Origin: JADFUS01 sp964368765
GTDB taxonomy: Bacteria > Bacteroidota > Bacteroidia > Bacteroidales > Rikenellaceae
Direction: 5' to 3'
Length of the DNA: 64,000 nucleotides
Assembly: GCA_964368765.1 (NCBI GenBank)
Contig: CAYJCU010000001.1
Location: 1-64,000, forward strand
Shown here: positions 1-8,117 of the stretch, in pieces
Numbering within the stretch: position 1 is the stretch's first letter
How the letters are laid out: every line of letters begins with the position of its first letter
Translations under genes and position numbers: made by a program
The notes under the pieces: generated by a model
What the model was told of the DNA's origin: nothing
The model's input: the letters and a program-made list of their open reading frames with translations, nothing else
The model's database searches: none

Positions 1-52
1 GGGTAGATATGACGTGCATAAATTCAATCCTCAGGTTCGCCGGACACTACTA
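1..52 (+). repeat. 3' end of MITE family 1, copy cut by the window edge
   Basis: The first 52 bases are identical to the last 52 bases of the complete repeats at 2691-2952 and 31917-32179. They end in the same GCCGGACACTACTA terminus. The rest of the copy lies outside the window. By analogy with the full copies, bases 53-62 would be one half of a 10-bp target duplication, but the partner is not visible. Confidence 0.85.
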
Positions 53-99
53 ATTCTTAACTAAAAAATAACAGAGACCACTATTTTATATCAAAAATA

Positions 100-130
100 T
101 TTGCATAATAAATAAAAATATGTAACTTTG
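100..130 (+). promoter_or_regulatory. Bacteroidota-type promoter for the CoA-transferase gene
   Basis: TTTG at 100-103 and TAACTTTG at 123-130 are separated by 19 nt. This matches the TTTG/TAnnTTTG consensus of the primary sigma factor in this phylum. The predicted start of transcription is near 137, giving a leader of about 30 nt. Confidence 0.7.
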
Positions 131-167
131 CGGTTGTTATTTTAAAAACAATAGAAAAAGAGTTATT

Positions 168-1478
168 ATGATAAACTATGTAACACCCGCAGAGGCGGTT
201 AAGGCAATTAAGAGTGGCGATTTTGTTCACCTGAGCTCTGTTGTTACCGAGCCAATCGTTTTGGTTGATGCAATGGTAGAACGAGGAAGAAACAGAGAGA
301 TAGAAAATATAACTATTAGTCACCTACATACAGAGGGACCAGGCCCATATACGGCATCTGAGTTTGAGGGTATTTTCCAACTTAACTCATATTTCATTGG
401 AGCTAATGTGCGTAAGCAGTCGCAAGCTGGCTATGCTGATTTAATTCCAATATTTTTAAGTGACACACAACGCCTATTACGTAGCGGAGAGCTTAAATGT
501 GATGTGGTAATGTTGTCTGTATCTGAGCCTGATAAGCATGGTTATGTATCATTAGGCACATCGGTAGATACATGTATTGCTGCTATGGAGCAGGCACGTG
601 TGGTTATTGCCGTTGTTAATAAGTATATGCCACGTGTATTTGGAGATTCGTTTATACACATCTCTAAGATAGATCACTTCTGTCGTCATGATGAGCCACT
701 TCATGAGGCACACTTCACAGCTCCTACTCCTGAAGAGGAGTTAATAGCTAAGTATTGTGCTAGTGTTATTGAGGATGGTGCTTGTCTTCAGATGGGTATC
801 GGATCTATCCCTAACGCTGTTCTTTCGCAGTTAGAGAACCACAAAAATCTAGGTGTACATACTGAGATGTTTGCTGATGGTATCCTGCCACTTGTTGAGA
901 AGGGTGTTATTAATGGTGCTAATAAGGTGTTAGATAAAGGTAAGCTAGTAACCACTTTCCTTATGGGGTCACAGGCTCTTTATGATTTTGTGGATTACAA
1001 CCCTGCTGTATTGATAAAAGATGTAGCTTACACTAACGACCCGATGATTATATGTCGTAACCCAAAGGTTACATCTATAAACTCGGCTATTCAGATTGAT
1101 ATTACTGGTCAGTGTTGTGCAGACTCAATAGGAACGAAAATTTTCTCAGGAGTGGGTGGACAGGTAGATTTTGTTTACGGTGCATCACGTAGCGAGAGAG
1201 GTGTTTCTATAATAGCTATGCAATCAACAACAAATAAGGGCGTTAGCAAGATAGCTCCAGTACTTAATCTTGGTTCAGGTGTTCAGACAACACGTAACCA
1301 TGTGCAGTATGTTGCTACTGAGTATGGTATTGTTAAGTTATCAGGTAGATCGTTACAAGAGCGTGCTGTTCTGCTTACAAGCATAGCACATCCAGAGCAC
1401 CGTGAAGAGCTAGAGCGTGCTGCTTTTGAGCGTTTTGGTCCTCACTTCACATATATCAAGAATATAACTAAGCTATAA
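168..1478 (+). CDS. acetyl-CoA hydrolase/CoA-transferase family protein (4-hydroxybutyrate CoA-transferase-like)
   Basis: This 436-aa protein has the two-domain layout of the acetyl-CoA hydrolase/transferase (Cat1/Ach1/4-hydroxybutyrate CoA-transferase) family. These enzymes move CoA between acetate and another acid through a glutamyl-CoA thioester. The glycine-rich GIGSIPNA segment leads into LGVHTEMF, whose Glu is the expected catalytic residue. GVGGQVDFVYGASRS and the C-terminal EYGIVKLSGRSLQERA block are family hallmarks. It is a soluble enzyme of fermentative acid metabolism. The exact substrate (acetate, succinate, butyrate or 4-hydroxybutyrate) cannot be settled by eye. The gene is monocistronic, between its own promoter and a terminator. 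Confidence 0.88.
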   Translation: MINYVTPAEAVKAIKSGDFVHLSSVVTEPIVLVDAMVERGRNREIENITISHLHTEGPGPYTASEFEGIFQLNSYFIGANVRKQSQAGYADLIPIFLSDTQRLLRSGELKCDVVMLSVSEPDKHGYVSLGTSVDTCIAAMEQARVVIAVVNKYMPRVFGDSFIHISKIDHFCRHDEPLHEAHFTAPTPEEELIAKYCASVIEDGACLQMGIGSIPNAVLSQLENHKNLGVHTEMFADGILPLVEKGVINGANKVLDKGKLVTTFLMGSQALYDFVDYNPAVLIKDVAYTNDPMIICRNPKVTSINSAIQIDITGQCCADSIGTKIFSGVGGQVDFVYGASRSERGVSIIAMQSTTNKGVSKIAPVLNLGSGVQTTRNHVQYVATEYGIVKLSGRSLQERAVLLTSIAHPEHREELERAAFERFGPHFTYIKNITKL

Positions 1479-1511
1479 TTAAAGAGAGTATTCTAAAAAA
1501 ATATATTATAC

Positions 1512-1543
1512 AAAAAAAGAGCTATCTCTATGGCTCTTTTTTT
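1512..1543 (+). terminator. Intrinsic terminator after the CoA-transferase gene
   Basis: An 11-bp perfect stem (AAAAAAAGAGC with GCTCTTTTTTT) surrounds a 10-nt loop and ends in a T tract. It lies 34 nt after the stop codon. Confidence 0.85.
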
Positions 1544-1560
1544 GTACCTATAATGATAGT

Positions 1561-2637
1561 ATGACAAGAGAGAGAGAAATATTTTTTAACAGGGTAGTAG
1601 CAGGAGAGCGCATAACAACCGAAGAGGCTGTTTGGGCTTACGATAATATGCCCCTTTACGAACTATCACAGCTAGCTATTGCGGTAAAAAAGAGCAAGAG
1701 CGGAGATGATATATTTTACAATAAAAATTTCCATATAGAGCCTACAAATATATGTCTATATAACTGTAAGTTCTGCTCATACCGCAAACGTGAGGGAGAA
1801 AATGGGGCACGTAATATGAGTATAGATGATATTATAAACTATACCAAACAACATCTCAAACCCACCACCACTGAGATACATCTTGTAGGTGGAGTAAACC
1901 CATCACACTCTCTTGAGCATTATATAAATGTTATCAAGGCGGTTAAGAGCGTAACGGGCGAAGGGGTAGCTATTAAGGCTTTCTCTGCTGTTGAGCATAT
2001 ATATATTATTGATAAGGCAGGATTAACATTCGAAGAGGGTATCAGTGCTCTAATAGATGCTGGTATGGATACCTTTACTGGCGGAGGGGCAGAGATTTTT
2101 GATGAGGGTGTAAGAGGAGAGATATGTCCTGACAAGGCATCATCAGAGAGGTGGCTTATGTTTCATGAGGCTGCCCACAGATTGGGTATAACTAGCAATG
2201 CTACAATGTTATATGGTCATATCGAAAATATTTCTCACAGAGTAGACCATCTCAATCGCCTCAGAGAGCTACAAGATAGAACAGGGGGATTCACAACCTT
2301 TATACCTCTAAAATATAGGAGTAAAAATAACTCTATGGGCAGTAATGGCGAAACCTCTATTATAGATGATATGAAGACACTAGCTATCTCACGTATCTTC
2401 TTGGATAATTTCGACCACATAAAAGCATATCCGCCTATGTTTGGTAGCGAGAGAACAGAGCAGGCGATGCTTTTCGGTGCCGACGATATAGATGGAACGG
2501 TAAACGACACAACCGATATATACTCAACAGCAGGTGTAGCACCTACGGGTATGAGTGAGAGCGATATGCAGCAGATGATACGCAGAGCAGGTTTTACCCC
2601 CGTTGAGCGAGATACATTTTATTGGAGGATTAAATAG
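1561..2637 (+). CDS. mqnE: radical SAM aminofutalosine synthase-like protein (MqnE/CofH family)
   Basis: A 358-aa radical SAM enzyme. PTNICLYNCKFCSY supplies the 4Fe-4S CxxxCxxC motif (Cys65, Cys69, Cys72). Overall length and the late GADDIDGTVNDTTDIYSTAG block fit the MqnE/MqnC/CofH group. The cluster motif and GADD-DGT segment resemble MqnE more than MqnC. MqnE joins SAM to 3-enolpyruvyl-oxybenzoate to form aminofutalosine in the futalosine route to menaquinone. No other mqn gene is visible here, so the pathway assignment rests on this protein alone. It begins 18 nt after the preceding terminator with no clear -7 box, so its promoter is uncertain. Confidence 0.72.
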   Translation: MTREREIFFNRVVAGERITTEEAVWAYDNMPLYELSQLAIAVKKSKSGDDIFYNKNFHIEPTNICLYNCKFCSYRKREGENGARNMSIDDIINYTKQHLKPTTTEIHLVGGVNPSHSLEHYINVIKAVKSVTGEGVAIKAFSAVEHIYIIDKAGLTFEEGISALIDAGMDTFTGGGAEIFDEGVRGEICPDKASSERWLMFHEAAHRLGITSNATMLYGHIENISHRVDHLNRLRELQDRTGGFTTFIPLKYRSKNNSMGSNGETSIIDDMKTLAISRIFLDNFDHIKAYPPMFGSERTEQAMLFGADDIDGTVNDTTDIYSTAGVAPTGMSESDMQQMIRRAGFTPVERDTFYWRIK

Positions 2638-2690
2638 TAGAGCCAAAATGGTATCTAACCAGCTGAAAATGAGTTTAGATAAAAAAAAAT

Positions 2691-2952
2691 ATTGTTGTCC
2701 GGCAAAAAAATCAAAAAACCTAGTAACTACCTATCTTACAACAAATTAGTTGTAATTTAAATTATAGGGGCTTACAAAAACAAAATTTTGATTTTTTTGC
2801 CTCTAGTAGTGCCTGTTTACCCAAAATTGGATTTAGGTGCGTTATAGGTGCCCTAAAACACACCTGCAGAGTACATGGGTACTTTATATGGTGGGTTTTA
2901 GGGTAGATATGACGTGCATAAATTCAATCCTCAGGTTCGCCGGACACTACTA
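2691..2952 (+). repeat. MITE family 1, complete copy of 262 bp
   Basis: A non-coding element with partly matching termini: ATTGTTGTCCGG at the left, and TAGTAGTGTCCGG as the complement of the right end. The inner TGTCCGGC/GCCGGACA part is perfect. It is flanked by exact 10-bp direct repeats AAAAAAAAAT (2681-2690 and 2953-2962). It closely matches 31917-32179. CCCTAAAACACACC (2851-2864) pairs with 2890-2903 at 13 of 14 positions to form an internal hairpin. It contains no convincing reading frame. A 10-bp duplication fits mobilisation by an IS4-type transposase, which is an inference. Confidence 0.85.
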
Positions 2953-2971
2953 AAAAAAAAATGAAAATAAT

Positions 2972-3002
2972 ATTGCATTATCAATTATTATGCTTACCTT
3001 TG
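2972..3002 (+). promoter_or_regulatory. Promoter of pnp
   Basis: ATTG at 2972-2975 and TACCTTTG at 2995-3002 are 19 nt apart, a good Bacteroidota-type match. The MITE inserted immediately upstream, its target duplication ending 10 nt before the -33 element, so the core promoter was left intact. Confidence 0.65.
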
Positions 3003-3038
3003 TCAGAATTACAGAAGGAAAATTATTAAAGATTTAAG

Positions 3039-5285
3039 ATGTACACATTAACAGAGAAGAGAATACCACTAAGTGGTGGTAGAGAGATTATTATCGAGAC
3101 TGGTAAGCTAGCTAAGCAGGCAGATGGTTCGGTAGTAGTACGCCAAGGTAACACTATGTTACTAGCTACTGTTGTAGCAGCTAAAGATGCAAAAGAGGAT
3201 GTTGATTTCATGCCTCTACAAGTAGAATACAAAGAGAAATTTGCGGCAGCAGGACGTTTCCCAGGAGGTTTCCTAAAACGTGAAGCTCGCCCATCAGATA
3301 GTGAGATACTTATATCTCGCCTTATAGACCGTGCTTTACGCCCACTATTCCCATCAGACTATCATGCTGATGTGTTTGTTACGGTAAACCTTATCTCGGC
3401 TGATAAAGATATTCAACCAGATGCTCTAGCAGGTCTAGCAGCGTCGGCAGCTTTAGCAGTTAGTGATATACCTTTTGAGGCTCCTATTTCAGAGTGTAGA
3501 GTTGCTCGTATTGATGGCGAGTTTGTTATCAACCCTACTTTCTCCCAGATGGCTAATGCGGATCTTGATATTATTGTTGGTGCTACTTACGACAATATCA
3601 TGATGGTTGAGGGCGAGATGAAAGAGGTATCTGAGGCTGATATGTTAGAGGCTATCAAGGTGGCACACGCTGAGATTAAGACTCACTGTTTAGCGCAGAT
3701 AGAGCTTGCTAAAGAGTTAGGTAAAGATGTTAAGAGAGAGTACTGCCACGAGAAGAGTGACCTTGAGTTACGTGATAGAGTGGTAGCTGCTACTTATGAT
3801 AAAGTATATGAGATAGCTAAGAGCCAGTCGGCTAAGCACGAGCGCACAGCTAAGTTCCACGAGATTGAGGAGGAGTTTATGGCTACTCTTAGCGAGGAGG
3901 AGTTAGCTGAGAAATCATCATTGGTTAAGCGTTATTTCCATGATGATGTGCTTAAAAAAGCTATGCGTAATATGATATTAGACGAGGGTATTCGTCTTGA
4001 CGGTAGAGCAACAGATGTTATCCGCCCTATATGGTGTGAGATAGATTATCTTCCATGTGCTCACGGTTCGGCTGTCTTCACACGTGGTGAGACACAATCA
4101 CTTACATCAGTAACACTTGGTACTAAGTTAGATGAGAAGATGATAGACGAGGTTCTTCTACAAGGTAGTGAGAAGTTTGTTCTTCACTATAACTTCCCAC
4201 CTTTCTCTACTGGTGATGCTCGTCCAGTACGTGGTCTTTCACGTCGTGAGATAGGTCATGGTAACCTAGCTTTCCGTGCTCTTAAGCCTATGATACCAAC
4301 AGGAGAAGAGAATCCTTATGCTGTTCGTATTGTTTCTGATATATTAGAGTCTAACGGTTCGTCATCTATGGCAACAGTATGTGCTGGTACACTAGCTCTT
4401 ATGGATGCAGGTGTTAAGATGAAGAAACCGGTTAGTGGTATCGCTATGGGTCTTATCTCAGAGGGCGATAAGTATGCTGTTCTTTCTGATATTTTAGGTG
4501 ATGAGGATCACTTAGGAGATATGGATTTCAAAGTAACAGGTACAGCTGATGGTATCACAGCAACACAGATGGATATCAAGGTTGATGGTTTATCTTATGA
4601 GGTGCTAGCGAAGGCATTAGAGCAGGCACGTGTTGGCCGTCTACATATCCTAGGTAAACTAACAGAGACTATCTCTGAGCCTAGAACAGATTACAAACCA
4701 CACGTACCTCGTATGGTTCAGGTTACTATCCCTGGTGAGTTTATTGGTGCTGTTATCGGTCCTGGTGGTAAGATAATACAAGAGATGCAGAAGGTTAGCG
4801 GTGCTACTATCACTATCACTGAGGTAGATGAGCAGGGTGTTGTAGATATTTTTGCAGATAACCAAGAGGCTATTGATTTCGTTCTTAAGCGTATCAAAGA
4901 TATAGTAGCTGTTCCTGAGGTAGGAACTGTTTATGAGGGTAAAGTTAAGTCTATCATGGCTTTCGGTGCTTTCGTTGAGATACTACCTGGCAAGGATGGT
5001 TTATTACATATCTCTGAGATTGATTATAAGCGTTTCAACGATATGGAAGAGACAGGTATCAAAGAGGGTGACATCCTAGAGGTTAAACTTCTTGAGGTGG
5101 ATAAGCAGGGTAAGATGCGTCTTTCTCGTAAACCACTACTAGAGAAGCCAGAGGGTTATGAGGAGCCACAACCACGTGCACCAAGAGAGCGCCGTGAGGG
5201 TGGAGAGCGTAACGATCGTAACCGCAATGACCGTAACCGCAACGACCGTGGTGGAAATAGAGGTAATAACAACAGACGTGACTAA
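3039..5285 (+). CDS. pnp: polyribonucleotide nucleotidyltransferase (PNPase)
   Basis: At 748 aa this is a full-length phosphorolytic 3'-5' exoribonuclease of the RNA degradosome. Two RNase PH domains (about 10-215 and 320-545) flank the helical linker. A KH domain follows with GPGGKII near residue 574, and an S1 domain at about 630-700 (GTVYEGKVKSIMAFGAFVEI region). The last 35 residues are a low-complexity Arg/Asn/Gly/Asp tail with repeated NDRN units. Such a tail is usual in Bacteroidota and probably adds RNA or protein contacts. The gene stands alone between its promoter and a strong terminator. Confidence 0.97.
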   Translation: MYTLTEKRIPLSGGREIIIETGKLAKQADGSVVVRQGNTMLLATVVAAKDAKEDVDFMPLQVEYKEKFAAAGRFPGGFLKREARPSDSEILISRLIDRALRPLFPSDYHADVFVTVNLISADKDIQPDALAGLAASAALAVSDIPFEAPISECRVARIDGEFVINPTFSQMANADLDIIVGATYDNIMMVEGEMKEVSEADMLEAIKVAHAEIKTHCLAQIELAKELGKDVKREYCHEKSDLELRDRVVAATYDKVYEIAKSQSAKHERTAKFHEIEEEFMATLSEEELAEKSSLVKRYFHDDVLKKAMRNMILDEGIRLDGRATDVIRPIWCEIDYLPCAHGSAVFTRGETQSLTSVTLGTKLDEKMIDEVLLQGSEKFVLHYNFPPFSTGDARPVRGLSRREIGHGNLAFRALKPMIPTGEENPYAVRIVSDILESNGSSSMATVCAGTLALMDAGVKMKKPVSGIAMGLISEGDKYAVLSDILGDEDHLGDMDFKVTGTADGITATQMDIKVDGLSYEVLAKALEQARVGRLHILGKLTETISEPRTDYKPHVPRMVQVTIPGEFIGAVIGPGGKIIQEMQKVSGATITITEVDEQGVVDIFADNQEAIDFVLKRIKDIVAVPEVGTVYEGKVKSIMAFGAFVEILPGKDGLLHISEIDYKRFNDMEETGIKEGDILEVKLLEVDKQGKMRLSRKPLLEKPEGYEEPQPRAPRERREGGERNDRNRNDRNRNDRGGNRGNNNRRD

Positions 5286-5297
5286 ACGTTATGATAT

Positions 5298-5337
5298 AAA
5301 AAAAGAGGATGATTCTAACGAATCATCCTCTTTTTTT
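5298..5337 (+). terminator. Intrinsic terminator of pnp
   Basis: A perfect 17-bp stem (AAAAAAAGAGGATGATT with its complement) encloses a 6-nt loop and ends in seven T, 12 nt after the pnp stop. Confidence 0.92.
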
Positions 5338-5439
5338 CCACTTGCATCACTGTTATAAAGGGGCTTAAAACAAACTGTAATAATGAAAGAAAGACTGTTT
5401 TTATTTAAAAATCAGGCTATAAGATAGATTTTAATGAAA

Positions 5440-5474
5440 ATTGATGATATATTAAAAAAACATTCGTATCTTTG
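5440..5474 (+). promoter_or_regulatory. Promoter of the acyl-activating enzyme/ACP pair
   Basis: TATCTTTG at 5467-5474 is a perfect -7 box. The nearest -33 candidate, ATTG at 5440-5443, lies 23 nt upstream, longer than usual. The leader downstream holds an imperfect inverted repeat, TGATTATCAG (5484-5493) with CTGTTAATCA (5503-5512). Confidence 0.55.
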
Positions 5475-5526
5475 CAGAATTATTGATTATCAGTGTTTTT
5501 GTCTGTTAATCATAAACAGATAACAA

Positions 5527-7176
5527 ATGGAGAATATAAGAACATTAAGAGAACTACTTATCTTTGCCCAGCAGAAATATACAAATATTGCGGCTTTTTT
5601 AGTTCGTAATGGCAGTGGCTTTGATACAATCACTTACGACAAATTTGTGAATGAAACACTATCTCTAGCCTCATCATTCGTTGATAAGGGGTATGAGGGT
5701 AAGAGAATAGCTTTAGTAGGCGAAAATAGTTATCTATGGGCGGTAAGTTATATGGCTGCTGTTTCGGCAGGTGCTGTAATTGTTCCACTAGATAGAGAGT
5801 TACAATCATACGAGACGGCTGAACTGGTTAAGCGAAGTGGCTGTTCTGCTTTGATATATAGCGAGGGTTTTGATTTTCATTATAAGGAGCAGATAGACGC
5901 CTACGCATCTATTGACACCTACACCATGTATAGCACGCATATTAATGATGATACGGTTAGCCTAGAGTCGTTAATAGAGAGTGGCGGGAAAGCGAAAGAT
6001 AGCAACTATTCAAAACTAATGAGCGTAGAGCTTAATGAGAATGCTCTCTGCTCTGTTGTCTTCACTTCAGGCACTACGGGTATTAGCAAAGGCGCTATGT
6101 TATCGCATAAAAATCTGCTCTCTAATGCAAAGGCATCTAGGGATTTGATAATATTGAGAGGCGTTAGACTGTCGTTACTTCCTATGCACCACACATACGA
6201 ATTTACACTCGGAAACATATACTACTACCTTAATGGCTGCACTGTGGCTATTAATCATAGTATTAAGTATATATCACAAAATATGAAGCTGTTTGCTCCT
6301 ACCACACTGGCAGCTGTTCCGCTTATTGCAGAGACATTCTACAATAATATCTGGGCTAATATCAAGAGTAGTGGCAAAGAGCGTGCTGTGCGTAATATGA
6401 TAAGAATAACACGCTTCTTACGTTCTATTGGTATTGATGTGCGCCGCAAGGTATTTAAAAGCATAATAGATGGTTTAGGAGGTAACCTGCAACATATATT
6501 CTGTGGCGGAGCACATGTAGATGAAGAGGTAGCAAAAGGTTTTGTTGATTTTGGCATTAATTTCTATATCGGATATGGTATCACAGAGTGTTCTCCTCTT
6601 ATCACAGCAAATATATATTGTGATCTTAAAAAAATGAAATCGTGCGGTAAGGCTATCACTTGTTGTGAGGTGCGTATAGCTAGTGGTAATGATACCGAAG
6701 GCGAGGTAGAGTGCCGAGGCGATAATGTGATGCTTGGCTATCTTGACAACCCTGAGGCAACAGCTGAGGTGATGAACGGAGAGTGGTATCGCACGGGAGA
6801 TATAGGTCGTTTTGATAAGGATGGCGATTTATATATCACTGGTAGGATAAAAAATATTATTGTTTTGCGTAATGGCAAAAATATATACCCTGAAGAGATA
6901 GAGGCCTATCTTTACAAGATACCATATATCAAAGAGGTGTTAGTATATGGCTCTAGCACAACTACGGGCGAAGAGTTATCTATTATGGCTGAAGTCTATC
7001 CAAATATGGATAAGGCGGCAGAAGACAATATAGGTGATGTAAAAGACGTTATAAAGAGAGGTATAGATGATATTAATAAATCAATATCATACTATAAGAG
7101 AATAGCGGATGTAAAATTCCGAGATGATGAGTTTGAGAAGACTACTTCACGAAAAATTAAACGTAACAGAGGATAG
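5527..7176 (+). CDS. AMP-forming acyl-CoA/acyl-ACP synthetase
   Basis: A 549-aa ANL-superfamily adenylating enzyme. The ATP-binding loop VVFTSGTTGISKGA lies near residue 180, the A5 motif YGITECSP near 350, and YRTGDIGRFDKDGD near 420. The C-terminal catalytic Lys region follows. The family activates a fatty acid as acyl-AMP and passes it to CoA or to an acyl carrier protein. An ACP gene starts 49 nt downstream in the same orientation, which suggests the acceptor here is the ACP rather than CoA. There is no signal peptide, so it should be cytosolic. Substrate chain length cannot be read from the sequence. Confidence 0.85.
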   Translation: MENIRTLRELLIFAQQKYTNIAAFLVRNGSGFDTITYDKFVNETLSLASSFVDKGYEGKRIALVGENSYLWAVSYMAAVSAGAVIVPLDRELQSYETAELVKRSGCSALIYSEGFDFHYKEQIDAYASIDTYTMYSTHINDDTVSLESLIESGGKAKDSNYSKLMSVELNENALCSVVFTSGTTGISKGAMLSHKNLLSNAKASRDLIILRGVRLSLLPMHHTYEFTLGNIYYYLNGCTVAINHSIKYISQNMKLFAPTTLAAVPLIAETFYNNIWANIKSSGKERAVRNMIRITRFLRSIGIDVRRKVFKSIIDGLGGNLQHIFCGGAHVDEEVAKGFVDFGINFYIGYGITECSPLITANIYCDLKKMKSCGKAITCCEVRIASGNDTEGEVECRGDNVMLGYLDNPEATAEVMNGEWYRTGDIGRFDKDGDLYITGRIKNIIVLRNGKNIYPEEIEAYLYKIPYIKEVLVYGSSTTTGEELSIMAEVYPNMDKAAEDNIGDVKDVIKRGIDDINKSISYYKRIADVKFRDDEFEKTTSRKIKRNRG

Positions 7177-7225
7177 ATATTAATAAATGGCTATTCTTTA
7201 TTAATAATCCTATAAATTGTAATGG

Positions 7226-7468
7226 ATGGAGACAAAAAAGTTATTTAATGAACTAGCAACAATTATTGCCGAAAGATACAAGCTTAATATATCGTCAATA
7301 ACAAGAGAGTTAAACTTCAAGAATGATCTTGCGCTTAACTCGCTGCAATTAGTAGAGTATGTGGTTATGATAGAGGATTATTTCAACATTGAAATACCTG
7401 ATAATATGTTATTTAAGATAAATACTATGGGCGACTTAGTAGATTTCTTATCCACATCAAAAGCCTAA
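7226..7468 (+). CDS. acyl carrier protein, stand-alone
   Basis: An 80-aa acidic helical protein with the phosphopantetheine attachment site in DLALNSLQLVEYV; the attachment Ser is Ser39. The residue before it is Asn38, where most ACPs have Asp (DSL). It is probably a dedicated partner of the upstream synthetase rather than the main fatty-acid-synthesis ACP. The ATG at 7226 is chosen because it gives the standard length; the ATG at 7222 is out of frame. A terminator follows at once. Confidence 0.85.
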   Translation: METKKLFNELATIIAERYKLNISSITRELNFKNDLALNSLQLVEYVVMIEDYFNIEIPDNMLFKINTMGDLVDFLSTSKA

Positions 7469-7473
7469 ATTTT

Positions 7474-7510
7474 AAATGTGTCTACTTTCTCAAGTAGGCA
7501 CATTTTTTTT
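7474..7510 (+). terminator. Intrinsic terminator after the ACP gene
   Basis: Fourteen base pairs (AAATGTGTCTACTT with AAGTAGGCACATTT, one G-T wobble) with a 4-nt loop, followed by a run of T. Confidence 0.9.
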
Positions 7511-7781
7511 GTGACTCAAAATAAAACAAAATATTTTTCAATGTTCTAGGGCGATTCAAAAATTACGGATCAGATTTTCCTACTGAAATCACTATATCAC
7601 ACAACTCAGAACACTTAACTCTACCTGCAAGCGGGGAAGCCCAGCTCCGATATTAATTATAGTCTTTCTAGTGAAGTTCAATGTGAACTTCTTAGTATAT
7701 TTCATGATGAATATTATCGTTAAGAATGCAGGTGAGATCAAGATCTAAAAACAATAATGTCTGACAAATATCGACAAAATG

Positions 7782-7822
7782 AAAAGAAAAACAGCCCATT
7801 ATTAGGCTGTTTTTCTTTTTTT
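7782..7822. terminator. Terminator-like hairpin in the spacer
   Basis: AAAAGAAAAACAGCC pairs perfectly with GGCTGTTTTTCTTTT, loop 8 nt, followed by T. No gene directly upstream explains it. Confidence 0.75.
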
Positions 7823-7876
7823 TATAGCCGTGCAGGTGGGACATAATAGACTCAAAGCGTTGAGGCTAGACCACAA

Positions 7877-7905
7877 AAAAAGAGTGACGTTTAGTCACTC
7901 TTTTT
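7877..7905. terminator. Bidirectional hairpin, probable original tRNA-Cys terminator
   Basis: A perfect 12-bp stem, AAAAAGAGTGAC with GTCACTCTTTTT, loop 5 nt. It lies 22 nt left of the attachment repeat. Removing the element brings it just beyond the 3' end of the minus-strand tRNA-Cys, where it would end that transcript. Confidence 0.7.
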
Positions 7906-7927
7906 GTTGTTACTTGTGGTAACTTAA

Positions 7928-7940
7928 GAGGTTCGGAGCG
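7928..7940. repeat. Left attachment repeat (partial tRNA-Cys 3' end)
   Basis: GAGGTTCGGAGCG matches 24977-24989 exactly. It lies inside a perfect hairpin, AGAGGTTCG-gag-CGAACCTCT (7927-7947), which is not present at the right end. Confidence 0.75.
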
Positions 7941-8057
7941 AACCTCTGATATATTTTTCTTATTTTATCACTTTACATTCTAATTAATCTGATATAGAGT
8001 ATATTAATACCATATTAAACAAAGATTAATAAAGATAGATTAAAATAAATTAATTAA

Positions 8058-8080
8058 ATGTGGGGAAAATGTGGGGAAAA
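8058..8080 (+). repeat. Left-end paired 11-bp repeat, candidate integrase arm site
   Basis: TGTGGGGAAAA occurs twice in tandem with an 11-bp period. Bases 8059-8078 match 24911-24930 at the other end at 18 of 20 positions, in the same orientation. It directly precedes the integrase promoter, so integrase binding could also repress its own gene. Confidence 0.6.
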
Positions 8081-8085
8081 TTTTG

Positions 8086-8093
8086 TATCTTTG
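8086..8093 (+). promoter_or_regulatory. -7 box of the integrase gene
   Basis: TATCTTTG is a perfect -7 element 24 nt before the start codon. No TTTG is seen at the expected -33 position; the paired repeat occupies that place. Confidence 0.6.
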
Positions 8094-8117
8094 CACCATA
8101 ATTTAAAACATTGATTT

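Larger units (their letters stand above)
7511..7926. other. Chromosomal spacer left of the integrated element
   Basis: I see no gene here. It contains a small perfect hairpin, GAAGTTCA/TGAACTTC with a 3-nt loop (7673-7691), and two terminator-like hairpins, annotated separately. The second of these probably once ended the tRNA-Cys transcript before the element inserted. Confidence 0.6.

Noticed and set aside
5158..5358. A small gene overlapping the end of pnp
   Set aside because: It is the shadow of the Arg/Asn-rich PNPase tail and runs into the terminator.
7927..7947. A second tRNA gene suggested by GGTTCG...CGAACC
   Set aside because: Only an acceptor/T-arm-like piece is present; it is an attachment-site remnant.
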